This document shows positions 15,350 through 24,316 of a DNA stretch of 64,000 bases, one piece after another. How positions within the stretch are numbered: the first letter of the stretch is position 1; every line of letters begins with the position of its first letter. The position numbers and the translations under genes are program-made. The DNA lies in contig NC_017278.1 of the NCBI RefSeq assembly GCF_000236585.1, forward strand, positions 1,550,001 through 1,614,000. Direction: 5' to 3'. Source of the DNA: Thermus sp. CCB_US3_UF1 (GTDB lineage Bacteria; Deinococcota; Deinococci; Deinococcales; Thermaceae). Under the pieces are notes generated by a model. It was not told the origin of the DNA. It did not search any database and saw only the letters and a list, made by a program, of their open reading frames with translations.

Positions 15350-18300
15350 GGCTAAGCAACCCCTGGAAAATCACCCTGGCCTACGCCCTCTTCTCCCTGG
15401 TCTGGATCCTGGGAAGCGACCGCCTCTTTTTGAGCCTCTTCCCCATGGCAGAAGAGCTCACCCGTTGGCAGACGGGCAAGGGCCTGGTCTTCGTCCTCCT
15501 TTCCTCCGGCTTCATCCACCTCCTGGCCAGCTTCCTGGAAAGGGCCCAGCGGCGGGCCGCCGAGGCCTTGGCGGCCTCGGAAAAGCGTTTCCGCGCCCTG
15601 GTGGAAAACGGCCGCGAGCTGGTCTACGTGGTGGACGCCCAGGGAAAGCTCCTCTACGCCTCCCCCAACGTGGCCCAGGTGCTGGGCTACGATCCCTTGG
15701 GCTACACCCGGGAAAGGCTATCTGCCCTGGACTTCGTCCACCCGGAAGACCGCCTCTACGCCGAGGCCGTGCTGGAGGACCTCCTCCGCCACCCCGGGGC
15801 CACCCGGGAGTACACCTTCCGCATCCTGGACGCCGCGGGCCAGGTCCGCCACGCCCGGGTCTGGGGCCGGAACCTCCTGGAAGACCCCGCGGTGGGGGGC
15901 ATTGTGCTCAACGTGCGGGACGAAAGCGAGCTGGAAGAGGAGCGGGCCCGCCTGCAAGGGCTTTTGGAAGCCCTTCCCGGCCGGGTCTACCAGGCCTTTG
16001 TCCCCGAAGGGGCCGACCCCGCCTTCCTCCCCCTGCGCTACGCCTCCCCCCAGGCCCAGCGGATCCTGGGCTACCCGCCGGAAGAGCTCCAGGAAAACCC
16101 CCAGGCCTTCTACGCCCGGGTCCACCCCGAGGACCGGGCCCAGACCCAGGAGGTCTGCCGGCGGGCCGTGGCCCGGCCAGGGGAGGTGCAGAGCGTCACC
16201 TACCGCTTCTGGCACGGAAAGAAGCAGGCCTGGGTCTGGCTCCAGGACTCCCTGGTCTATGACCCCCTAAGCCGCCTCCTCACGGGATACGGGAGCGACG
16301 TGACCGAGCTGAAGGAGGCCGAGGCCCGCTTCCGCCTCCTCTTCCAAGCCCACCCCCTGCCCATGTGGGTCTACGACCGGGAAACCTACCGCTTCCTGGA
16401 GGTGAACGAGGCGGCGGTGGCCAAGTACGGCTACGCCCGGGAGGAGTTCCTCACCATGACCATTCTGGAAATCCGCCCAGAGCGGGAGCGGCTTAGGCTC
16501 CTGGAAAACCTGAGGCGGCCAAGACCTTCCCTGGAGCGCTCGGGCCCCTGGACCCACCGCCTCAAGGACGGGCGGGAGATCCAGGTGGAGATCCACTCCC
16601 ACACCCTGGAGTACGCCGGCAGGCCGGCGGTCCTGGTGGCAGCCCTGGACATCACGGAAAAGCTCCAAGCCGAGGCCACCCGGAGGCTCTTGCAGGAGGC
16701 CCTCGAGGCCGCCCACGAGGCCGTGGTCCTCACCGACCGGGATGGCCGGATCGAGTGGGTAAACCCCGCCTTCACCCGCCTCACCGGCTACGCCCTGGAG
16801 GAGGCGCTAGGGCAAAACCCCCGCATCCTCAAGTCCGGGGTTCATCCCCGGGAGTTCTACCAGGAGATGTGGGCAACCATCCTGGCGGGACGGGTGTGGA
16901 ACGGGGAGCTGGTGAACCGCCGCAAGGACGGCACCCTCTACGCCGAGCGCATGACCATCACCCCGGTGCGGATAGGGGGGGAGATCCGCCACTTCATCGC
17001 CATCAAGCGGGACGTTACCGAGGAAAGGGCCAAGGAGCAGGCCCTGAGGGAGTCCGAGGCCCTCTTCCGCACCCTGGCGGAAACCGCCCCCGCCCTGATC
17101 CTCCTTTGGCAAGGGGAAAGGCTCACCTTTGCCAACCAGGAGGCCCTGCGGATCACCGGGTACACCCTGGAGGAGCTGCAAAGCCGGCCCGTCTGGGAGT
17201 TCGTCCACCCCGCCGACCGGGAGATGGTGCGGGCCCGGGGCCAGGCCCGCATCCGGGGGGAAAATCCCCCAGGCCGCTACACCTTCCGCATCCAGACCAG
17301 GGCGGGGGAGGTGCGCTGGCTGGACTACTCCGCCGCCCGGGTAGCGGTCGGGGGGGAGCCTGCGGTTTTAGGCGTGGCCCTGGACATCACCGAGGCCAAG
17401 GAGCGGGAGCTTTCCCTGGAAGCCTTTGCCCGGCTGAGCCTGGCCCTGCGGCAGAGCGAGGAGCTGAAGGGGATGATGGAGCACGCCCTGGAGGCCATCC
17501 TGGGCAGCATGGAGGCCCCCGTGGGCAGCATCCTCCTTTACGACCAGGACACGGGCCGCCTGGAGGAGGCGGCCAGCCGGGGCTGGCTTCAGGGCATCCC
17601 CACCCCCCAGACCCTCACCGAGGGGAGCATGGTGGCCCGGGCCTTCCAGGGCGAGGTGGTGGTGAGCCCCGACCTGAAGGCCGACCCCCGGGTGCGGGAA
17701 GGGGCCAGGCCCCTCGTCCCCGAGGGCTGGAGCGGGACGGTGGTACCCATCCTGGCTGGCCGCGAGCCCATAGGGGCCCTCACCCTGGCCTGGCCCCACC
17801 CCCGGGTGCCCACCCCCGCCGAGGTGGAGCGGGCCCAGTTCCTGGCCGAGGCCCTGGGCAACGCCGTGCGCCGGGCCAGCCTGCGGCGCAAGCTGGCCAA
17901 ACGGGTGGAGCACCTGGAGGCCTTGCGCCTCGTTGACCAGGCCATCCTGGCCTCCCTAGACTTTGGCCCAAGCCTAGAAATCCTCCTGGACCAGGTGGTC
18001 CGCACCCCCGTGGACGCCGTGGCCCTTTTCCTGTACAAACCCCAGGAAAAGGTCCTATACCTGCACGCCCACCGGGGCTTCCTCTCCCCCAAGGGCTCCC
18101 TGCCGGCCCGCATCCCCTTGGGCCAGGGCCACGTGGGCCGGGCCGCCCTCCTGGGGGAAAAGGTGGCGGTGGATGACCTCAGGCAAAACCCAGGGGCCAA
18201 CCCCAGCTTCACCCTCGAGGAGGGGCTCCAGGCCGAGCGGGCCTACCCCCTCTTCGCCAAGGGCAGGCTCCTGGGGGTTCTGGCCCTCTTCACCCGCAGG

Positions 18301-19005
18301 CCCTGGGACCTCTCCCCCGAGGACGAGGAGTTCTTGGAGGCCCTGGCGGGCCAGGGGGCCGTGGCCCTGGACAACGCCCGCACCTTCCAGGAGCTGCTCA
18401 AAAGCCAGCGGGAACTAGAGGCCGCCTACGACCTCACCCTGTGGGGCTGGGCCAAGGCGGTGGAGCTCCGGGACCAGGAAACGGCGGGGCATACGGAGCG
18501 GGTAACCGAGCTCACCCTCCGCCTGGCCCGGGCCCTAGGGGTGCCCGAGGAGGACCTGGACGACCTAAGGCGGGGGGCCATCCTGCACGACGTGGGCAAG
18601 ATCGGCATCCCCGACGCCATCCTGCGCAAGCCGGGCCCCCTCACGGAAGAGGAGTGGGCACTGATGAAAAAGCACCCCGTCTACGCCTACGAGTGGCTCT
18701 CCGGCATCCCCTTCCTGAAAAAGGCCCTGGAAATCCCCTACGGCCACCACGAGCGCTGGGACGGCTCGGGGTACCCCAGGGGCCTCAAGGGTTGGGAAAT
18801 CCCCCTCGCGGCCCGCATCTTCGCCGTGGTGGACGTCTACGACGCCCTCACCTCCGACCGCCCCTACCGCCAGGCCTGGCCCAAGGAAAAGGCCCTGGCC
18901 TACCTCCAGGAGCAGGCGGGGAAACAGTTTGACCCGGAGGTGGTGCAGGCCTTTCTCCGGCTCATGGCCCTGGAGAGCGACTCCCCCCCTCATGGGGCAA
19001 AGTAG
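15346..19005 (+). CDS. Giant PAS/GAF sensor with HD-GYP phosphodiesterase output
   Basis: 1219 residues. Two membrane spans (about 8-32 and 45-65), four or five PAS domains (about 75-700, with repeated FVHPEDR/FVHPADR-type motifs), two GAF modules (about 705-1010) and an HD-GYP domain (about 1030-1215). The output domain is complete: HDVGKIGIP and HHERWDGSGYP. HD-GYP enzymes break c-di-GMP to pGpG or GMP. GTG start shares GTGA with the previous stop, so it is co-translated with the GGDEF-EAL gene. The signals sensed are unknown. Confidence 0.9.
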   Translation: MRLSNPWKITLAYALFSLVWILGSDRLFLSLFPMAEELTRWQTGKGLVFVLLSSGFIHLLASFLERAQRRAAEALAASEKRFRALVENGRELVYVVDAQGKLLYASPNVAQVLGYDPLGYTRERLSALDFVHPEDRLYAEAVLEDLLRHPGATREYTFRILDAAGQVRHARVWGRNLLEDPAVGGIVLNVRDESELEEERARLQGLLEALPGRVYQAFVPEGADPAFLPLRYASPQAQRILGYPPEELQENPQAFYARVHPEDRAQTQEVCRRAVARPGEVQSVTYRFWHGKKQAWVWLQDSLVYDPLSRLLTGYGSDVTELKEAEARFRLLFQAHPLPMWVYDRETYRFLEVNEAAVAKYGYAREEFLTMTILEIRPERERLRLLENLRRPRPSLERSGPWTHRLKDGREIQVEIHSHTLEYAGRPAVLVAALDITEKLQAEATRRLLQEALEAAHEAVVLTDRDGRIEWVNPAFTRLTGYALEEALGQNPRILKSGVHPREFYQEMWATILAGRVWNGELVNRRKDGTLYAERMTITPVRIGGEIRHFIAIKRDVTEERAKEQALRESEALFRTLAETAPALILLWQGERLTFANQEALRITGYTLEELQSRPVWEFVHPADREMVRARGQARIRGENPPGRYTFRIQTRAGEVRWLDYSAARVAVGGEPAVLGVALDITEAKERELSLEAFARLSLALRQSEELKGMMEHALEAILGSMEAPVGSILLYDQDTGRLEEAASRGWLQGIPTPQTLTEGSMVARAFQGEVVVSPDLKADPRVREGARPLVPEGWSGTVVPILAGREPIGALTLAWPHPRVPTPAEVERAQFLAEALGNAVRRASLRRKLAKRVEHLEALRLVDQAILASLDFGPSLEILLDQVVRTPVDAVALFLYKPQEKVLYLHAHRGFLSPKGSLPARIPLGQGHVGRAALLGEKVAVDDLRQNPGANPSFTLEEGLQAERAYPLFAKGRLLGVLALFTRRPWDLSPEDEEFLEALAGQGAVALDNARTFQELLKSQRELEAAYDLTLWGWAKAVELRDQETAGHTERVTELTLRLARALGVPEEDLDDLRRGAILHDVGKIGIPDAILRKPGPLTEEEWALMKKHPVYAYEWLSGIPFLKKALEIPYGHHERWDGSGYPRGLKGWEIPLAARIFAVVDVYDALTSDRPYRQAWPKEKALAYLQEQAGKQFDPEVVQAFLRLMALESDSPPHGAK

Positions 19006-19048
19006 CCGCGGGCACCCTGCGCCGGGTCGGGTGGGGGAAAATGGCGGT

Positions 19049-20053
19049 ATGGGAAAAGCCAGGGCCCTCCTCCTCCTGGTCCCCTTGGCCTTGGCCCTCT
19101 ATGCCCTTTGGGGCCAAGGCCCTCCCTCCCTCTGGGCCGAGCCCGTCCAGGCCTCCCCCGAGGCCCTGCAGGAGGTCTACGCCAAGGCCCACCCCGCTGT
19201 GCTGCGCATTGAGGGCCCCGAGGGGGGACGGGGCACGGGCTTCTTTTACGCGGCCGGCCTGGTCCTCACCGCCTACCACGTGGTGGCCGAGGGAGGCCCC
19301 TTCACCCTGTTCCTGGCCGACCGGAGCCGGGTGGGGGCCCAGCTTTTGGGCTTCGCCGAGCCCCTGGACCTGGCCGTCCTGGCCACCCAGGCCAGGGCCC
19401 CGGCCCTCCTTCCCCTGGAAACGGCCAGGCGCCCCCAACCGGGGGAGGCCGTGCTCCACATCGGCAACGGGCGGAACCAGTTCATCGCCCCTCGGTATGG
19501 CCGCATTACCCGCCTCGAGGTGAGCCCCTCGGCCTTCCTGCCCCAAGGCCTGGTGGAAACCAGCCTCCCCCTGGCCCCGGGGGACTCGGGGGGGCCGGTC
19601 TTGGACGGGGAGGGGAAGGTCCTGGGGGTGGCGGTGGCCATCGGCCAGACCGAGGAGGGCTTCCGTAGCTTCTTCGCCCCCCTCCTGGGCCGGGCCGGGG
19701 TGGTGGCCGCCTTGGAGCGGGGGGAGCGGCGCTACTGGCCCTACCTAGGGCTGCGGGGCCCCAGGGCCCTCACCCCCGAGCTGGCCCGGGAGCTGGGCCT
19801 GCCCCCCGGAGGGGTGCTGGTGGGGGAGGTGGTTCCGGGCGGGGCGGCCCAGCGGGCGGGGCTCAGGGGCACGGAAAGCGGGGGGGTGCCCGACGTGATC
19901 CTGGCCGTGGACGGGACCCCGGTGCAAAGCTTTGAGGACCTCCTGAGGGAGGTGCGCAAGCGCCAGGTGGGGGAGAAGGTGCGCCTTACGGTCCGCCGCG
20001 GGGGGGAGGTCTTCCAGGTGGAGGCGGAGCTGGCCCCCTTCCCCGGGCGCTAG
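19049..20053 (+). CDS. DegP/HtrA-like serine protease with PDZ domain
   Basis: 334 residues. Signal anchor at 5-20, then a trypsin-like domain with a full triad: His77 in TAYHVV, Asp107 in LDLAVL and Ser180 in GDSGGP. A PDZ domain follows (about 235-334, with ILAVDGTPV). It should degrade or refold proteins in the periplasm. Start chosen at the ATG directly before the hydrophobic anchor. It follows the HD-GYP gene by 43 bases; whether it is co-transcribed is unclear. Its stop overlaps that of the converging peptidase by 4 bases. Confidence 0.87.
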   Translation: MGKARALLLLVPLALALYALWGQGPPSLWAEPVQASPEALQEVYAKAHPAVLRIEGPEGGRGTGFFYAAGLVLTAYHVVAEGGPFTLFLADRSRVGAQLLGFAEPLDLAVLATQARAPALLPLETARRPQPGEAVLHIGNGRNQFIAPRYGRITRLEVSPSAFLPQGLVETSLPLAPGDSGGPVLDGEGKVLGVAVAIGQTEEGFRSFFAPLLGRAGVVAALERGERRYWPYLGLRGPRALTPELARELGLPPGGVLVGEVVPGGAAQRAGLRGTESGGVPDVILAVDGTPVQSFEDLLREVRKRQVGEKVRLTVRRGGEVFQVEAELAPFPGR

Positions 20054-21021
20054 CCCAGCTCCCGGTAGGCCGGCACCCCGGGAAAACCCTCCGCCAGGAG
20101 GACGGCCCGGGCGATGGCCCGGGAAAGGGCGTCGGCGGCGTAGGCCCCCAGGCGCAGGAGGAGGAAGGGGTCCACCCCCCGCCCGTCCCCCAGGGCCAGG
20201 GCGAAGACCAGGTCCCCGTCCAGGGGGGTATGGGCCGGGCGCAGGGCCCGGGAGAGCCCGTCCTGGGCCATGATGGCCAGGCGCCGAGCCTGGGCCTTGG
20301 TGAGGGGGGCGTCCGTGGCCACCGCCGCCAGGGTGGTGTTCTGCCCCAGGAGAAAGGGGTAACGGTAGGTTTCCTCGCTGCCCCCATACCCCTCGAGGCG
20401 GGGCAGGAGGGCCCGTTCCCCGGGGGCCAGGAGCCCCTCGGCGTAAAGCCGGCCCGTCTTGGGGTCAAAGGGGCGGCCCAGGCTGTTCACCGCCACCAGG
20501 GCCGCCACCCGGAAGCCCTCCTCCAGGGCGTAGCCGGCAAAGCCCACCCCCCCCTTGACCCCGCCCGCCACCGCCCCTGTGCCCGCCCCCACGCTGCCCT
20601 CGGCCACCTCCCGCCCCGCGGCCAGGGCGGCCCGGTAGCCGGCCTCCGGGCCAGGCGGGCGGTGGAGGGCCCCCCGGCCCAGGTCGTAAAGGACCGCCCC
20701 AGGCACGATGGGCACAGGGCCTCCTGGGGTGGGAAACCCCTTGCCCCGCTCCCTCAGGTAGGCCACCACCCCCTCCGCCGCCGCCAGGCCGAAGGCGCTC
20801 CCCCCGGTGAGGAGGAGGGCGTGCACCCGCTCCACGGTGTTCTCTGGGGCCAGAAGGTCCGTCTCCCGGGTGCCCGGGGCCGCCCCCCGCACGTCCACCG
20901 CCCCGATGGCCCCCTCCTCCGCCAGGACCACGGTGCAGCCCGTGCGGGCCTCGAGGTCGGTGAAATGCCCCACCAAAAGGCCCTCGGGCAGGGCCTCGGC
21001 TCCCCAAAGGGCTTCCGCCAT
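20050..21021 (-). CDS. P1 family (S58) self-processing peptidase/aminohydrolase
   Basis: 323 residues. Glycine-rich core motifs of the DmpA/NylC family are present (LLTGGSAFGL, SVGAGTGAVAGG, GGVGFAGYAL). The likely self-cleavage site is Asn-Thr in GQNTTLAAVATDAPL near residue 230, making Thr the N-terminal nucleophile of the small subunit as in NylC rather than Ser as in DmpA. Substrate unknown; the family hydrolyses N-terminal amino acids or nylon oligomers. Start at 21021 is favoured by a CATACT box 7 bases upstream and by the good family N-terminus. Confidence 0.85.
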   Translation of the reverse strand: MAEALWGAEALPEGLLVGHFTDLEARTGCTVVLAEEGAIGAVDVRGAAPGTRETDLLAPENTVERVHALLLTGGSAFGLAAAEGVVAYLRERGKGFPTPGGPVPIVPGAVLYDLGRGALHRPPGPEAGYRAALAAGREVAEGSVGAGTGAVAGGVKGGVGFAGYALEEGFRVAALVAVNSLGRPFDPKTGRLYAEGLLAPGERALLPRLEGYGGSEETYRYPFLLGQNTTLAAVATDAPLTKAQARRLAIMAQDGLSRALRPAHTPLDGDLVFALALGDGRGVDPFLLLRLGAYAADALSRAIARAVLLAEGFPGVPAYRELG

Positions 21022-21028
21022 AAGGCCA

Positions 21029-21034
21029 GTATGG
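21029..21034 (-). promoter_or_regulatory. -10 box of the P1 peptidase gene
   Basis: CATACT on the minus strand, ending 7 bases before ATG 21021, with no Shine-Dalgarno: leaderless arrangement, though the first base deviates from TANNNT. Confidence 0.4.
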
Positions 21035-21066
21035 GGTAGCCTAGGGGGCAAGACAAGGAGGAACCC

Positions 21067-22128
21067 ATGTGGGAGTACCTGGTCCACGGCGAGCCCACCC
21101 CTAGAACGAAAACCCTTCTAAAAGGCTTGGGCGAGGCCCTGGAGCGCCAGGGCTTCCGCCTGAACCCCGAGGCCGAGGCCCCCAACCTGGTCCTCAACGC
21201 CATCTCCCCCGAGAACCCCAAACCCTACCGCCGCCGGGCCCAGGCCACCTTCGTGGCCTCGGTGCTGGAGGTGCCCGACTACCCCCAAGACCCCTTGCGG
21301 GAGCTTTACCCCTACCTGGTCCGGGCCCTCTCCAACGTCCTCCTGGCCTATGCCCCGGGAAGGGGGGTGAAGTTCCTCACCCTGGAGCTTGGGCACTACG
21401 AGGAACCCGAGGGGGAGGGCTTCTACGAGCGGGTGGCCGAGCGCCTGAGGCCCATCGCCTGCAGCCGCCTGGTGATCCAGAACATCTTTGAGCCCGACCT
21501 GGAGCCCGAGCTCTGGCAGGGGGATGAGCTTACGCAAAGCCTCTACTGGGCAGGGAAAAAGCTCAAGGAATGGGACCTCCTCCCCGCCCCCTTCCCCATT
21601 GAGGAGATCCTGCCCCCCGAGGACCTGCGCCACGTGAAGCGGCTTTACGGCATTGGCGGCCTCTCCTACGGCAACCTCTCCGTGCGCAAGGACCAAAGGC
21701 GCTTCTGGATGTCGGCCAGCGGGGTGGACAAGGCCAACCTGCGGGAGATTGGCCGGGACATCCTGATGGTGAAGGACTACGACCCGGAGCGCAACGCCAT
21801 CCTCCTCTCCGTCCCCCCGCACATAGAGCCCAGGCGGGTGAGCGTGGACGCCATCGAGCACTGGATGATCTACCGGGAACACCCCGGGGTGGGGGCCATC
21901 CTCCACGTGCACGCCTGGATGGAGGGGGTGCCCGCCACCCCCTTCAACTACCCCTGCGGCACCTACGAGCTGGCCCAGGCGGTGGCGGAGAAGGTGCGCC
22001 AGGCGGAGGATCCCACCCGGGCGGTGGTGGGGCTCAAGAACCACGGCCTCACCCTCACCGGGCGGAGCCTGGAGGAGATCCTGGAACGGATTGAGGGCAA
22101 GCTGATCCGCACCGTGCCCATGACATGA
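21067..22128 (+). CDS. Class II aldolase/adducin family protein with N-terminal extension
   Basis: 353 residues. The class II aldolase domain is the C-terminal half (about 185-353), with GGLSYGNLSVR, SASGVDKANL, the zinc histidines in AILHVHAW and GLKNHGLTLTG. The first 180 residues are an extension I do not recognise. AAGGAGG lies 5 bases before the ATG. The TGA overlaps the next gene in ATGA, so it forms a two-gene operon with a zinc dehydrogenase, suggesting a sugar or polyol breakdown step; no substrate can be named. Confidence 0.82.
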   Translation: MWEYLVHGEPTPRTKTLLKGLGEALERQGFRLNPEAEAPNLVLNAISPENPKPYRRRAQATFVASVLEVPDYPQDPLRELYPYLVRALSNVLLAYAPGRGVKFLTLELGHYEEPEGEGFYERVAERLRPIACSRLVIQNIFEPDLEPELWQGDELTQSLYWAGKKLKEWDLLPAPFPIEEILPPEDLRHVKRLYGIGGLSYGNLSVRKDQRRFWMSASGVDKANLREIGRDILMVKDYDPERNAILLSVPPHIEPRRVSVDAIEHWMIYREHPGVGAILHVHAWMEGVPATPFNYPCGTYELAQAVAEKVRQAEDPTRAVVGLKNHGLTLTGRSLEEILERIEGKLIRTVPMT

Positions 22129-23219
22129 AGGCCCTCCTCTACACCCCTTCCCTCCCCCGCTTCTTCGCCGCCTGGGCCCTGGGCAAGCGCTTTCCCAAAG
22201 GGCTTCTCCCCCTGAGGCTGGCCGAACTCCCCTTGCCGGAACGGGAAGGCTTCCTGAGGGTGAGGGTGCGCCTAAGCGGGGTCTGCGGCTCGGACCTGGC
22301 CCTCCTCTACGGGAAAAGCCCCCCTAGCCTGGGCCCCTTCTTCTCCTTCCCCGCGGTGTTGGGGCACGAGATCCTGGGGGAGGCCGAGGGGAGCCTGGTG
22401 GCGGTCAACCCGCTCCTGGCCTGCGCCGACCGGGGGCTTCCCCCCTGCCCCCGGTGCCAGGAGGGGGAGGAGGGGCTTTGCCAGAACCTGGCCGAGGGGG
22501 CCCTGGCCCCGGGGATGCTGGGGTACAACCGCGACCTCCCCGGGGGCTGGGGGGAGTGGGTCCTGGCCAGGCCCGAGAGGCTCTACCCCATCCCCAAGGG
22601 CGTGCCCGAGGAGCGGGCGGTCCTGGCCGAGCCCCTGGCCGTGGTCCTCCGGGGCCTCCAGAGGCTCAGGCCCTGGCCGGAGGAGGTTCTGGTCCTGGGA
22701 ATGGGCACCCTGGGCCTCCTGGCCTTGCGCCTTCTCAGGGCCCTAGGCTATGGGGGAAGGCTCTACGCCGTGGCCAAGTACCCCCACCAGGCGGAGCGGG
22801 CCCGGACCTTTGGGGCCGACGGGGTCTTCCTGGGGGCCAAGGAGGCCCTCCTGGCCCGGGCGAGGGGCTACCGCTACCTGGGCTTCACCGGGTACCGGGG
22901 GGGGTACGAGGCCGTGGTGGAGGCTTCGGGGAGCGGCAAGGGCTTCCGCGAGGCCCTGGGCCTGGCCCGGGAGGGGGGCAGGGTCCTCCTCCTGGGGGCT
23001 CCGGGGCTGGCCTGGGCCGACCTCTCCCCCTTCTGGTTCAAGGAGGTGGGCCTCCTGGGGAGCTACACCTACACCCGGGAGGAGTTTGCCCAGGCCGTGG
23101 CCCTGCTGCCGGAGCTGGGAGGCCTCGAGGGCCTGGTGGGCGGGGTCTACCCCCTTGGGGCCTGGCGGGAAGCCCTCTCCGCCCGGGGCAAGGCCCTCTT
23201 CCGGCCAAATGTGCCCTAG
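22125..23219 (+). CDS. Zinc-dependent medium-chain alcohol/polyol dehydrogenase
   Basis: 364 residues. GroES-like N-terminal half with the catalytic zinc site (GVCGSDLALL, GHEILGE), a cysteine-rich structural zinc lobe (CPRCQEGEEGLC), then a Rossmann fold (VLVLGMGTLGLLALRLL). It should oxidise an alcohol or sugar alcohol with NAD(P). Four-base overlap with the aldolase gene links the two functionally. Family clear, substrate unknown. Confidence 0.88.
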   Translation: MKALLYTPSLPRFFAAWALGKRFPKGLLPLRLAELPLPEREGFLRVRVRLSGVCGSDLALLYGKSPPSLGPFFSFPAVLGHEILGEAEGSLVAVNPLLACADRGLPPCPRCQEGEEGLCQNLAEGALAPGMLGYNRDLPGGWGEWVLARPERLYPIPKGVPEERAVLAEPLAVVLRGLQRLRPWPEEVLVLGMGTLGLLALRLLRALGYGGRLYAVAKYPHQAERARTFGADGVFLGAKEALLARARGYRYLGFTGYRGGYEAVVEASGSGKGFREALGLAREGGRVLLLGAPGLAWADLSPFWFKEVGLLGSYTYTREEFAQAVALLPELGGLEGLVGGVYPLGAWREALSARGKALFRPNVP

Positions 23220-23246
23220 AGGGGGATGGCCTCCCACCCCCTGGGC

Positions 23247-23252
23247 TATACT
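23247..23252 (+). promoter_or_regulatory. -10 box of the moxR operon
   Basis: TATACT, 27 bases before ATG 23279. No -35 match. The 20 bases between hold only G-rich sequence. Confidence 0.45.
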
Positions 23253-23278
23253 CCCGGGAAACCGCCAGGGGGTGGGGG

Positions 23279-24316
23279 ATGGCCTGGGACGAGGAACCCT
23301 TCCAAGAGGCCGGGGAAAAGCTTAGGACCCTGCTCAAGGAGGTCAAGCGGGTCATCGTGGGCCAGGACCACCTCCTGGAGAGGATGTTGGTGGCCCTCCT
23401 GGCCCGGGGCCACCTCCTCATCGAGGGGGTGCCGGGCCTGGCCAAGACCCTTGCCGTCAAGACCCTGGCCGAGGCCGTGGGGGGGAGCTTCAGGCGCATC
23501 CAGTTCACCCCGGACCTGGTGCCCGCCGACCTTCTGGGGACCCGGGTCTACAATCCCAAGGAGGGGGAGTTCCGCACCGAGCTGGGCCCCATCTTCGCCC
23601 ACCTCCTCCTGGCGGACGAGATCAACCGCGCCCCGGCCAAGGTGCAGTCGGCCCTCCTCGAGGCCATGCAGGAACGCCAGGTCACCCTGGGACGGGAAAC
23701 CTACCCCCTGCCCAAGCCCTTTTTGGTCCTGGCCACACAAAACCCCATCGAGAGCGAGGGCACCTACCCCCTGCCCGAGGCCCAGCTGGACCGCTTTCTC
23801 CTCAAGGTGGTGGTGGACTACCCCGCCTTCCACGAGGAGCTGGAGATCGTGCGCCGCATGACCACCGGGGAGGAGATCCGGGTGGAGAAGGTGCTAAGCC
23901 TGGAAGACCTCCTGGCCCTCTCCCGCCTGGCGGACCAGGTCTACGTCCACCCCAAGGTGGCCGAGCACGCCGTGGCCCTGGTCCAGGCCACCCGGGACCT
24001 GGGGCGGGCCGGGCTTAAGGACCTCAAGCCTTACGTGGCCTATGGGGCAAGCCCCCGGGCCTCCTTGGCCCTGGTGGGGGGGGCCAAGGCCTTAGCCCTC
24101 CTGCGGGGCCGGGCCCACGCCCTGCCCGAGGACGTGCGCGACCTCTTCCCCGACGCCCTGCGCCACCGCCTGGTCCTCTCCTACCAGGCCCTGGCCGAGG
24201 GCGTGGGCCCCGAAGCGGTCCTCCAGGCCGTGTTGGACCGCTTCCCACCCCCCTTCGTTCCCCTGCATGACCCCTATGGAGACGCCCGAAGCCCTCTTGG
24301 CCCGCCTGGAGCTTAA
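23279..24316 (+). CDS. MoxR-family AAA+ ATPase
   Basis: 345 residues. Walker A GVPGLAKT, Walker B LLLADEINRA, sensor motif LATQNPIESEGTYPLPEAQ and the C-terminal lid helix are all visible. MoxR proteins act as chaperone-like ATPases for partners with von Willebrand A domains, and three such partners follow directly. The frame is open far upstream, but MAWDEEPFQEAGEKL is the natural N-terminus and follows a TATACT box. Its 3' end overlaps the DUF58 gene by up to 50 bases. Confidence 0.92.
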   Translation: MAWDEEPFQEAGEKLRTLLKEVKRVIVGQDHLLERMLVALLARGHLLIEGVPGLAKTLAVKTLAEAVGGSFRRIQFTPDLVPADLLGTRVYNPKEGEFRTELGPIFAHLLLADEINRAPAKVQSALLEAMQERQVTLGRETYPLPKPFLVLATQNPIESEGTYPLPEAQLDRFLLKVVVDYPAFHEELEIVRRMTTGEEIRVEKVLSLEDLLALSRLADQVYVHPKVAEHAVALVQATRDLGRAGLKDLKPYVAYGASPRASLALVGGAKALALLRGRAHALPEDVRDLFPDALRHRLVLSYQALAEGVGPEAVLQAVLDRFPPPFVPLHDPYGDARSPLGPPGA

